DNA of 64,000 bases from Alphaproteobacteria bacterium (GTDB taxonomy: Bacteria; Myxococcota_A; UBA796; GCA-2862545). Shown piece by piece: positions 38,631 through 46,141 of this stretch. The notes below the pieces were generated by a model, which ran no database searches, was not told the DNA's origin, and saw nothing but the letters and a program-made list of their open reading frames with translations. The stretch lies in assembly GCA_020632875.1 (NCBI GenBank), contig JACKET010000020.1:1-64000 (forward strand), written 5' to 3'. A program made the translations under genes and the position numbers. Numbering within the stretch: position 1 is the first letter of the stretch; each line of letters begins with the position of its first letter.

Positions 38631-38969
38631 TCAGGCCCGGTAGGGCGCGAGCAGCTCGAGCAGGCGCTCGGCCCGGAAGGGCTTGGTGAGCACGCCCGTC
38701 ACGCGCGGGTCTGCGGCGACCTCGTCAGCGATGCCGATGTCGCCGGACACGAGGTAGAACGGCAGCTCGCGGTCGAGGTGCCCGAGCACCTGCAGGCCGG
38801 TCATCTCGGGCATGCGGTAGTCGCAGACGATGGCTGCTGTAGCGTTGTCGGCCACGAACGCCAGTGCTTCGGCGGGGTTCGTGAACGCCCGGACCCGGAT
38901 GCCCGCCGCCGTGAGGATGCGGGTGAAGATCCGACACAGCACGGGCTCGTCGTCGATGTAGACGATCAC
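38631..38969 (-). CDS. Single-domain response regulator (CheY-like)
   Basis: 112 residues from a GTG that overlaps the histidine kinase stop (GTGA). Complete receiver fold: acidic pocket YIDDEP, phosphoacceptor Asp in IVCDYRMPEMTG, Ser in YLVSGD, and the switch Lys in TKPF. There is no output domain, so it must act by protein contact or as a phosphorelay intermediate. The overlap with the kinase makes it the likely phosphoryl acceptor. It ends the tolQRAB-kinase-regulator row. Confidence 0.93.
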   Translation of the reverse strand: MIVYIDDEPVLCRIFTRILTAAGIRVRAFTNPAEALAFVADNATAAIVCDYRMPEMTGLQVLGHLDRELPFYLVSGDIGIADEVAADPRVTGVLTKPFRAERLLELLAPYRA

Positions 38970-40447
38970 GCGGCCACCGGGAGTGTCACGACGAAGCGCG
39001 TGCGCGACGATCGGGCGTCGAGCTCGAGCGTCCCGCCCACTGCTTCGAGGATGCTGCGGCTGATGCACAGGCCGAGCCCGGTGCCCTCGCCGACCCGCTT
39101 GGTGGTGAAGAACGGCTCGAACAGTCGTTCGCGCACGTCCTCCGGTAGCGGACCGCCGGTGTCCTCCACCGCGATGCAGACCGCACCCTCGGAGTCCCAG
39201 GTCTCGACCTTCACCTCGCGCGCCGGGCGCTCGCGGACCGCGTCGAACGCGTTGTTCACGAGGTTGAGGACGACCTGCGACAGCTCGACGGCATGCACGC
39301 GGGCGCGACCCGCGGAGCGCACGTCGACGTCGAGCCGCACGCCGTGGTTCCGCAGGCGCGCGCTGCACAGATCGAGCGCGTCGGACGTGATGGCCGCGAC
39401 ATCCTCGGCGCGCGTCGCCGGACCGGGCTCGTTGCGGGAGAGGCGCCGGAGCCCGGTGATGATGGTGGCGGCGCGGTGCACGGCCTCGCGGATCGCGTCG
39501 GCCGCTTCGCCGACCTCGGAGAGATCGCCACGCTGCACGGCGTTGTCGAGGGTGTAGGCGTAGGCGTCGATGATCGCCAGCGGGTTGTTGACCTCGTGCG
39601 CGAAGCCCGCCGCCATCTCGCCGAGCGTGGCGAGCTTCGACGCCTGCAGCGCGCGGAGGCGCTGCTGCTCGACCTCGGCCTCGAGGGCCCGCTGGGTCGT
39701 GATGTCCTCGATGAGCGACCAGATGAACCGCTCGCCGTCGCGCTCCACGAGGAACCCGTTGAGCCGGACGGGCACGAGCGAGCCGTCCTTGCGCACGAAC
39801 TCCTTCTCGTACGGCCCGTAGCGACCGGTCTCGTCGAGCTGTCGGAGCTGCTCGGCCTCCTGCTCGTCGTAGCGCCGCGGCGTGAGGTCCCAGTAGGTCA
39901 GCCCCCCGTCGGCCTCTTCGGCGGAGTAGCCGATGATGTCGAGGAACGCGGCGTTCGACCGGAGCCAGAGCCCGCTCGTGCGGCAGAGGTTGAGGCCGAT
40001 GGGGGAGTTCTCGAAGAAGGCCTGGATCAACCCTTCGCTCTCTTCGAGCCGGCGCTCGTTCTCGAGGGTGTCGGTGATGTCCTCGGAGGTGATGACGACG
40101 CCCTGCACCACGCCCGCGTCGTCCATCCACGGGGTCAGGGACCACCGGATGTGCTGGACGCGCCCGTCGGCCCGGTAGAACGTGTCGCGGTCGGACGCCC
40201 GCGCCGTGCCCGCCATCGCGTCGTCGAGGGCGTCGCGCCACCGCTGGGGGAGCTCGGGGAACACGTCGAAGTGGTGCCGCCCGATCACGCTGCCGTCGAG
40301 GTGGTAGGCCTGCACCCAGCGCTCGTTGTGCGCGACGACGTGCAGCGTCGCGTCGAGCGCGGCGCACGGGAAGGCGACGTTCTCGACGAAGGAACGCAGA
40401 CCGGGTGGGGCGCCGCTGGACCTGGAATCCGGCATCGGCCCGAGCAT
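38966..40447 (-). CDS. PAS-PAS sensor histidine kinase, cytoplasmic
   Basis: 493 residues, no membrane helix. PAS 1 at about 20-130 (WSLTPWMDDAGVVQGVVITS), PAS 2 at about 145-260 (FFENSPIGLNL, RKDGSLVPVRLNGFL), a dimerisation helix with the phosphoacceptor His in GFAHEVNNPLA (about 290), and a C-terminal ATPase domain with LVNNAFDA (N box), VEDTGGPL (G1), FFTTKRVGEGTGLGL (G2). The start may be the ATG at 40447 or 40435. Its start is 21 bp from the tolB stop, so it is probably part of the tol transcript. The PAS ligand is unknown. Confidence 0.92.
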   Translation of the reverse strand: MLGPMPDSRSSGAPPGLRSFVENVAFPCAALDATLHVVAHNERWVQAYHLDGSVIGRHHFDVFPELPQRWRDALDDAMAGTARASDRDTFYRADGRVQHIRWSLTPWMDDAGVVQGVVITSEDITDTLENERRLEESEGLIQAFFENSPIGLNLCRTSGLWLRSNAAFLDIIGYSAEEADGGLTYWDLTPRRYDEQEAEQLRQLDETGRYGPYEKEFVRKDGSLVPVRLNGFLVERDGERFIWSLIEDITTQRALEAEVEQQRLRALQASKLATLGEMAAGFAHEVNNPLAIIDAYAYTLDNAVQRGDLSEVGEAADAIREAVHRAATIITGLRRLSRNEPGPATRAEDVAAITSDALDLCSARLRNHGVRLDVDVRSAGRARVHAVELSQVVLNLVNNAFDAVRERPAREVKVETWDSEGAVCIAVEDTGGPLPEDVRERLFEPFFTTKRVGEGTGLGLCISRSILEAVGGTLELDARSSRTRFVVTLPVAA

Positions 40448-40468
40448 ACCCCGGACCGCTGCAAAGAC

Positions 40469-41770
40469 CTACGGAACGAACGTAGGCTGCGTCCAGCTGC
40501 CAGACGACGTCACCGGTGCCTGGTGGCGCCCGTCGGCGGTCGAGATCCAGATCTGCGACGTGCCGTTCCGCGTGGAGCTGAACACGAGGTACCGCCCGTC
40601 GGGGCTCCACGAGGGGTCTTCGTTGTCGCCCATGCCCTGGGTGATGCGGATCAGGCCCTTGCCGTCGGCACCGACGACGAACACGTCGAAGCCGCCCTTG
40701 TCGCGGCCGACGAACGCGATCTTCGTGCCGTCGGGGCTGAACACGGGGTCGGTGTTGAACCCGCCCTGGTGGGTGACCCGGTGCGACGCACCGCTCGCCG
40801 CGTCGGCGACGTAGATCTGCGAGCCGCCCGACGCTTCGGACGCGAAGGCGATCTGGGTGCCATCGGGGCTGTAGTTGGGGCTCACGTCGATGCCGGCGTT
40901 GTCGGTCAGGCGCTTCACGTCCTTCCCGGTCTTGGCGTCGAGGATGTAGATGTCGCTGTTGCCCCCGGTGGAGCGGGCCATCGCGACGTAGCGCCCATCC
41001 GGGCTGAACGCGGGCGACGCGTTGATGCCCTCGACGTTCGACAGCACGCGGGTGTGCCCGCTCGCGAGGTCTTTCACGTAGAGGTCGGGGTTGCCCTTGC
41101 GGTACGAGGTCCACGAGACGTAGCGGCCGTCGGGCGAGACGGCGGGCGACAGGTTGATGCTGCCGTTCTTCGTGACGGGGGCCACGCCCTTGCCGTCGGT
41201 GTCGAGCAGGAAGATCTCTTTGTTCGCACCCTTCTTGCCCACGGCGGCGAGGCGCGCGCCGAACGAGGACCGCTGCCCGGTGACGGCCTCGACCACCTCG
41301 TTGGCCACGTCGTGCCCGATGTAGCGGGCATTCTTCGCTTCGCTGCGGAAGCGCTTCTGGGCCAGCGTCTCGCCGTTGACGACGTAGTAGACGTAGGCAT
41401 CGACGCACATCGCGTCGGGCTTGCCGCACTGCCCGGTCGGGAGGATGCGGGTCTTCACGACGACGCCGACCTTGAGCTTCGTCCACGAATCGAACGTGAA
41501 GCTGCCGGGCTCGACGCCGCCGCCGTCGATGGCCGCCTCGGGGTCGATGAGCGTGAAGTAGCCGGACTGGCGGAGGTCGTTGTCGATCGTGGACCAGATC
41601 TCTTCGGCTTTGCCGTCGGGGTCGCCCTGGGGGGTCGCGGGACGGGGCAGGGCGAGCTGGACCTCGCGGCCGCCGGGCACCTGGACGTAGAACCCCGCGG
41701 CTTCGGCCCGCTGGAGGGGGGCGGCCGCGAAGAGGCCGAGAATCACGAGTCCTGCAAGCAGTCTGGTCAC
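40469..41770 (-). CDS. tolB: Tol-Pal system periplasmic beta-propeller TolB
   Basis: 433 residues from GTG at 41770 (AGGAG 8 nt upstream). Signal peptide VTRLLAGLVILGLFAAAPL and following AEA. N-terminal alpha/beta domain to about 190, then a six-bladed propeller with WD40-like PD repeats: SPAVSPDGRYVSWTS, SPAFSPDGRYVAMAR, SPNYSPDGTQIAFAS, DPVFSPDGTKIAFVG, DPSWSPDGRYLVFSS. TolB connects TolA with the Pal lipoprotein during OM constriction. Pal normally follows tolB; here the kinase does. Confidence 0.96.
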   Translation of the reverse strand: MTRLLAGLVILGLFAAAPLQRAEAAGFYVQVPGGREVQLALPRPATPQGDPDGKAEEIWSTIDNDLRQSGYFTLIDPEAAIDGGGVEPGSFTFDSWTKLKVGVVVKTRILPTGQCGKPDAMCVDAYVYYVVNGETLAQKRFRSEAKNARYIGHDVANEVVEAVTGQRSSFGARLAAVGKKGANKEIFLLDTDGKGVAPVTKNGSINLSPAVSPDGRYVSWTSYRKGNPDLYVKDLASGHTRVLSNVEGINASPAFSPDGRYVAMARSTGGNSDIYILDAKTGKDVKRLTDNAGIDVSPNYSPDGTQIAFASEASGGSQIYVADAASGASHRVTHQGGFNTDPVFSPDGTKIAFVGRDKGGFDVFVVGADGKGLIRITQGMGDNEDPSWSPDGRYLVFSSTRNGTSQIWISTADGRHQAPVTSSGSWTQPTFVP

Positions 41771-41781
41771 GGATCGGGCTC

Positions 41782-42543
41782 CTAGAACTCGATGTCGTAA
41801 CCCTTGCCCATCCGGTCGCGGTACTTCTCGGGGGGCAGGGGAATGGCGGTGATGGCTTCGACCGCGCGCTTCGCGGCGGCGTCCCACGCTTCGTTCCCGC
41901 TCGGGCGGGACACGTCGTAGCGCACGATGCGACCGGTTCCGGCTTCGACGGTGACGTGGATCACGCACTTGATGCCGGGGTTCGCATCCTTGATGGACTG
42001 GAGCGGGTGGAACTGGTCGTCGAAGAGCTTCTGGATCTGGAGGATGTACTTCACGTACTCGGGATCGCTCGGCGTGCCGACGTTGCCGCTCGACGCACCC
42101 TCTTCGGTCTCGGAGTCGGGATCCGTGGCGGACTGGTTCAGGGCGCCGAGGGCCGCATCCATCGCGGCCTGCTGCTCGAGCTCACGGAGCGCGTCTTCGA
42201 GCTTCTTCGCGTCGTTGCCGGGATTCGTCTTCGCCTTGTCGGTCTTCACGGCGAGGTCGGAGGTGTGCTTCACGTCGGGCGCGGGGGCGGGCTCGGGCGC
42301 GGGTGCCCCGGCGACCTGGGGGGCGCGGGTGGCCCGGTCGGGCATGTTGCTCTTGCTCTTGGGGAGCGAGACCATCGCGACCTCGATCGTGTCGTTGGGG
42401 TCGATGATGGGCTTTCGTGGGCCGCAGAACGTGAGCAGCATCGTGACGCCCGCGAAGCCCCCGATCATCAGGCCGTGGCCGACGATGGAGCCGATGAACG
42501 GGATCAGCAGCGACTGGTTGCTGGGGTGGAGGGCGGACTTCAC
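41782..42543 (-). CDS. tolA: TolA/TonB-like protein with C-terminal TonB domain
   Basis: 253 residues from GTG at 42543. One N-terminal membrane helix (about 12-38, IVGHGLMIGGFAGVTMLLTF), a Pro/Ala/Lys linker (about 60-115), a short helix (LEDALRELEQQAAMDAAL), and a TonB/TolA C-terminal domain (about 165-253, IHVTVEAGTGRIVRYDVSRP, AIPLPPEKYRD). E. coli TolA has a much longer helical middle part. Position between tolR and tolB supports the Tol rather than Ton function: TolA moves force from TolQR to TolB. The start has no strong ribosome-binding site, so coupling to tolR (6 bp away) is likely. Confidence 0.9.
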   Translation of the reverse strand: MKSALHPSNQSLLIPFIGSIVGHGLMIGGFAGVTMLLTFCGPRKPIIDPNDTIEVAMVSLPKSKSNMPDRATRAPQVAGAPAPEPAPAPDVKHTSDLAVKTDKAKTNPGNDAKKLEDALRELEQQAAMDAALGALNQSATDPDSETEEGASSGNVGTPSDPEYVKYILQIQKLFDDQFHPLQSIKDANPGIKCVIHVTVEAGTGRIVRYDVSRPSGNEAWDAAAKRAVEAITAIPLPPEKYRDRMGKGYDIEF

Positions 42544-42549
42544 GCTTGG

Positions 42550-42972
42550 CTACTCACCAGGCGGGGGCGTGGGATCGAACACGAGGCCGACCCGCGGCAT
42601 TCCAGCGTCTTTCGCGGCGGCGAGGATGGCCGCGACCTCGCGGTAGGGGACGTCGCCCGCGGCGCGGAGGAAGATCGGGATGTCGGGGTTCGCCTTCGCG
42701 ATCGCCTCGAGCTTCTTCGGCAGCTCGGCGCGCGGGAACTCCTGGTCGTCGATGTAGGTGCGCAGCTCGCCGTCGATCGAGACGATGAGCTGATCCTCGT
42801 CCTGCTCGAGGGACGGGGCCTCTTCGCGGGGCAGGTCGATCTCGATGCCAGCGCTGTTCATCATCGGCGCGGTCACCATGAAGATGATGAGGAGCACCAG
42901 CATGACGTCGACGAGCGGCGTGACGTTGATGTCCGCCATGGCCCCGTCGCCACCGCCTCCGCCCATGCCCAT
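42550..42972 (-). CDS. tolR: TolR/ExbD-family proton-channel subunit
   Basis: 140 residues. After a short Gly-rich N-terminus, ADINVTPLVDVMLVLLIIFM is the single helix with the channel aspartate (LVDVMLVLLI), the residue that TolR and ExbD need for proton use. The periplasmic part (about 50-140) has the usual alpha/beta form (LIVSIDGELRTYIDDQEFP, PIFLRAAGDVPYREVAAIL). GAGG lies 8 nt before the ATG at 42972; a second ATG is two codons in. It lies 6 bp from tolQ and 6 bp from tolA in the order tolQRAB. Confidence 0.95.
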   Translation of the reverse strand: MGMGGGGGDGAMADINVTPLVDVMLVLLIIFMVTAPMMNSAGIEIDLPREEAPSLEQDEDQLIVSIDGELRTYIDDQEFPRAELPKKLEAIAKANPDIPIFLRAAGDVPYREVAAILAAAKDAGMPRVGLVFDPTPPPGE

Positions 42973-42978
42973 GGCGCG

Positions 42979-43677
42979 CTACCTCACGTGTCGCTTGACG
43001 ATGTTGAGGAAGTCGGCCGAGAAGTTGTCCATCTCGGTGTTGAGGACGCGGATCGACGCGTTGAAGTAGTTGAACCCGATGACGGCGGGGATGGCCGCAG
43101 CGAGGCCGACCGCCGTGGCGATGAGCGCGTGGGCGATGTCGGGACCGACGACCTGGATGGTGGCGGCGCCGGCCGACTCGAGCTTCTGGAAGGCGCGCAT
43201 GATGCCCCACACCGTGCCGAACAGCCCGATGAACGGGGCCGTGGAGCCCGTGGTGGCGAGGAAGGTCATGTAGCGCTGCATGTTCGTCGACTCGACGGCC
43301 GCCGCGCGACGCAGGGTGCGCGTGAGGTTGTCGGTGGCGTCGTCGGACTTGCCGCCCTTCGTGATCTTCGCGAGCTCTTGGTACCCGGCCTTGAAGACCT
43401 CGGCGACGGGGCTGCGGCGGTACGTGCCGGCCTTCTCGTAGACCGCGTCGAGCCGCTTGCTCGCCCAGAACAGGTCGAGGAACTTGGCGCTCTGCCGCGC
43501 GGCGGAGCCGAGCCGGAAGAACTTCTGCAGGATGATCGCCCAACACACGAAGCTCATGAACATCAGCATGAGCAGCACGAACTGGACGATGAGATCCGCT
43601 TCCCAGACGAGCCGGAAGATGGACATCGAGCTGCCAGATGCGGGGGTCGTGAGGTAGACCTCGATCGCCGACTCCAC
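42979..43677 (-). CDS. tolQ: TolQ/ExbB-family proton-channel subunit
   Basis: 232 residues. Three membrane helices: about 17-45 (ADLIVQFVLLMLMFMSFVCW), 135-160 (TTGSTAPFIGLFGTVWGIM, the conserved MotA/TolQ/ExbB motif) and 175-200 (LIATAVGLAAAIPAVIGFNY). With TolR it forms the proton-driven motor that energises TolA. The GTG at 43677 is preferred over one at 43689 because GGAGG lies 5 nt upstream. It is the first gene of tolQRAB and is divergent from nothing; fan1 lies upstream on the same strand, 61 bp away. Confidence 0.95.
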   Translation of the reverse strand: MESAIEVYLTTPASGSSMSIFRLVWEADLIVQFVLLMLMFMSFVCWAIILQKFFRLGSAARQSAKFLDLFWASKRLDAVYEKAGTYRRSPVAEVFKAGYQELAKITKGGKSDDATDNLTRTLRRAAAVESTNMQRYMTFLATTGSTAPFIGLFGTVWGIMRAFQKLESAGAATIQVVGPDIAHALIATAVGLAAAIPAVIGFNYFNASIRVLNTEMDNFSADFLNIVKRHVR

Positions 43678-43738
43678 TTGCGCCTCCACGTTGCCCGGCG
43701 GATTAACCGCACCATCCGGTACAGGCGACGTTCACGGC

Positions 43739-45388
43739 TCAGCCCGCACGCCCCACCTTCCAGACCTCGGCGGCGGCGAGCGGTGCCAGGCGATCGAGCC
43801 AGGTGCGCTGGGCATCGGAGAGGGCGTCGGTGGGGCCCTTGATCTCGACGAGGCACAGCGACTCGCCCACGGTGGCAGGGATGCCGCGGGGGAGGACGAC
43901 CGACGGGCCCGGCAGGACGAGCAGGTCGGGGAGGCCGGACGCGGCACGGAAGCCGTGCGCGAGCAGCGGATCGACGACGGCCAGCAGGAGCCGCGGCCCG
44001 ATCGCCTCGGCGAGCGCCTGGTGCACCGGTGCGGATTCCCACGCGCAGCCCGCGAGCTGGGTGCCTTCGAAGCGCGCGTAGGCCTCGGCGACGAGCGCAG
44101 GCGCCTCGCCGGCCGCGATGCGCGCGCGCACGGCCTCGATCGCGGGGGCCCGGCGGCGCGCGAAGGCCGGCGAGCCGAGGTCGAGCGGCCCCGCGAGCCG
44201 CGGCACGGGGAGGGCGCCCGGCACGGGCAGGAAGTAGCAGCCGGGCGCGAAGAGCAGGGCGAACAGCGTGCGCCACAGCCCCCCCTCGACGTGCAGCGCC
44301 ACCCGGCCCTGCTCGGCGAGCATCGCGACCACGGCATCCTCGATGACGCACCCGTCGCGCCACAGAGGCCGCGGAGAAGGCGCTTCGGCCTCGTGCGCGG
44401 CGAGGCGCAGGGTGCGCTCGCGGATGGCGTGGAGCGGACGATCCGGTGCCCAGCCCCGCCGCAGGGCCCGCGCCAGGCGGCGGCCCGCGCGATTGAGCGC
44501 GAGGCGGTCGGCCCCCTCGGCGTGGGGTCGGTGCGCGGCGAGCACGTCGAGGCCCGCCTGCGCGTTGCCGGACTGCTCGAGCGTGCGGGCGAGGCGCACG
44601 AGCGCGCGGGTGGCGTAGCGGGGCGAGCACGCGGCGAGCCGTGCGTAGAGGTCGGCTGCGCGCCCCAGCTCGCCGGAACGCTCGATCTCGCGGGCCTCGT
44701 CGAGCAGGTGCCTCGCGACGTTCCGCCCGAGATCCATCTGCCCGGGGCCCTCGTGATCGCCGGCTTCGAGCGCCGCGAGCCGATCTTCGGGGGGCAGGGG
44801 GGCGAGCAGGGCCTCCCACCCGAGCAGCCGCGCCCGCGACGGGAACAGCGACGCACCGCGGGTGGGCGTGTAGTCGGGCCAGCGCACGTGGCCGAGCCGC
44901 TCGACGACCAGGGTGCTGCGGTCGGGCCAGGAACGCAGGAACGCCCAGCGCTCGAGGCGCTGCACGAGGCCCCGGTGGCGGACGTGCACCCAGCGCTGCC
45001 CGGACCAGTGGGTATGGGGCAGCACGCGCTCGACCAGCGCATCGCGGTTGCCGGACCGCGGCAGGCCGAGCGCCCTCGCGGCATCCTTGAGCTCGGCGAC
45101 CGTGGAGAGCCTGGCGCGCACCGACCAGGGCACGAACCCCGCGATCAGGCCCGCATCCGCGAGCGTATCGGCGTGCGGGCCGAGCGCTTCGACGCGCTGG
45201 AAGGCGTCGCGGCGGGCGGTGAGCCGCGCGTAGACCTCGAGCGCGGCATCGGGCAGGCGTGCGATGGCGCCCACCACCGCGGCCTCGCCGGCCGTGAGCA
45301 GGTGGGCACCGCGCTCGAGCGCGGTGTCGATCACCCACCGCAGATCGAGGGCCGACCAGCACAGTGGTTCTTCGGAAGCGACGACCAT
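43739..45388 (-). CDS. FAN1-type structure-specific nuclease (SAP, TPR, VRR-NUC)
   Basis: 549 residues, the size of bacterial FAN1. FAN1 cuts branched DNA at 5' flaps and helps unlink interstrand crosslinks. N-terminal winged-helix region with YARLTARRDAFQRVEAL, SAP-type DNA-binding helix pair at about 94-125 (LKDAARALGLPRSGNRDALV), TPR-like helices in the middle (about 270-330), and at the end a VRR-NUC domain of PD-(D/E)xK type: GLPDLLVLPG, then LVEIKGPTDALSDAQRTWL, which supplies Asp, Glu and Lys of the active site. ATG at 45388; no good ribosome site. A palindrome 23 bp upstream may control it. Confidence 0.9.
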   Translation of the reverse strand: MVVASEEPLCWSALDLRWVIDTALERGAHLLTAGEAAVVGAIARLPDAALEVYARLTARRDAFQRVEALGPHADTLADAGLIAGFVPWSVRARLSTVAELKDAARALGLPRSGNRDALVERVLPHTHWSGQRWVHVRHRGLVQRLERWAFLRSWPDRSTLVVERLGHVRWPDYTPTRGASLFPSRARLLGWEALLAPLPPEDRLAALEAGDHEGPGQMDLGRNVARHLLDEAREIERSGELGRAADLYARLAACSPRYATRALVRLARTLEQSGNAQAGLDVLAAHRPHAEGADRLALNRAGRRLARALRRGWAPDRPLHAIRERTLRLAAHEAEAPSPRPLWRDGCVIEDAVVAMLAEQGRVALHVEGGLWRTLFALLFAPGCYFLPVPGALPVPRLAGPLDLGSPAFARRRAPAIEAVRARIAAGEAPALVAEAYARFEGTQLAGCAWESAPVHQALAEAIGPRLLLAVVDPLLAHGFRAASGLPDLLVLPGPSVVLPRGIPATVGESLCLVEIKGPTDALSDAQRTWLDRLAPLAAAEVWKVGRAG

Positions 45389-45410
45389 GCCGTCGGTTCT
45401 AGCTGAGCGC

Positions 45411-45429
45411 GCGGACAGGAATTGTCCGC
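45411..45429. promoter_or_regulatory. Palindrome between FAN1 and the Asp/Thr-repeat lipoprotein gene
   Basis: GCGGACA, 5 nt, TGTCCGC: a perfect 7-bp inverted repeat in the 158-bp divergent region, 23 bp upstream of the FAN1 start. The size suits a dimeric repressor site. It does not match the LexA boxes I know from proteobacteria, so a damage response is only a guess. Confidence 0.45.
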
Positions 45430-45546
45430 ACCTCGAATCCGCATATGTCGAGACCGCACACGATGACGCAGAGTTGCCCCATGCTTTGTGCAAGAACGAC
45501 AGGCGCATCGCGGCGCGCCGCCCTACTCTCCGGGTGGAGGTGATGA

Positions 45547-46110
45547 ATGCGCACCACGCTGCTCCTGCTCCTCGCGGCCTGCACGGCCGGAACGCCCACG
45601 CCGGCCGACACCGACACCGACACCGACACGGATGCCGACACGGACTCCGACACCGATGCGGACACGGATTCGGACGCCGACACCGATGCCGACGCCGACA
45701 CGGATGCCGACACCGACACCGACACCGACGACGCGTGCGCGCTCCCCACGACCGCGACTGCCGTCACCCACGTCGACCTCGGTGCCGTCGGCGAGTCGTG
45801 CTTCGAGGTGTCCACGCTGACCTACCCCGCGGTCTTCGACACCGAGGCGGAGCTCGGCGCGGCGCGGATCTGCGACGACCTGTGGCCCCAGGGCTTCGAC
45901 TGGAACACGATGCGCCTGGTCATCGGCGCGCCGTCCAACTGCGGGACCCAGCTGCGCGACATCGGCGAGCAGAACGGCCAGATCGACGTGCTGGTCTTCC
46001 AGCAGGGCTGCGGCGCGCCGCTCCCCACCGTGCATGCCATCGGCGTGCCGCACGGCACCACGCCGGTCGTGTTCAGCGTCTGCGGCCAGGACACCGGCCT
46101 CTTCCCCTGA
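45547..46110 (+). CDS. Lipoprotein with Asp/Thr/Ala repeat linker
   Basis: 187 residues, ATG with GGAGG 6 nt upstream. Signal sequence with lipobox LAAC, then residues about 20-62 almost purely Asp, Thr, Ser and Ala (DTDTDTDADTDSDTD), a long acidic linker. The C-terminal about 120 residues form a small domain with five cysteines. Such DT-repeat lipoproteins are common in myxobacteria; the linker probably holds the domain away from the outer membrane and may bind cations. The repeat is built of GACACC/GACGCC-like hexamers, so its length may vary between strains. Function unknown. Confidence 0.8.
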   Translation: MRTTLLLLLAACTAGTPTPADTDTDTDTDADTDSDTDADTDSDADTDADADTDADTDTDTDDACALPTTATAVTHVDLGAVGESCFEVSTLTYPAVFDTEAELGAARICDDLWPQGFDWNTMRLVIGAPSNCGTQLRDIGEQNGQIDVLVFQQGCGAPLPTVHAIGVPHGTTPVVFSVCGQDTGLFP

Positions 46111-46141
46111 CGGGCGGTTATCTCCGGGTCCGGGAGGCGCC

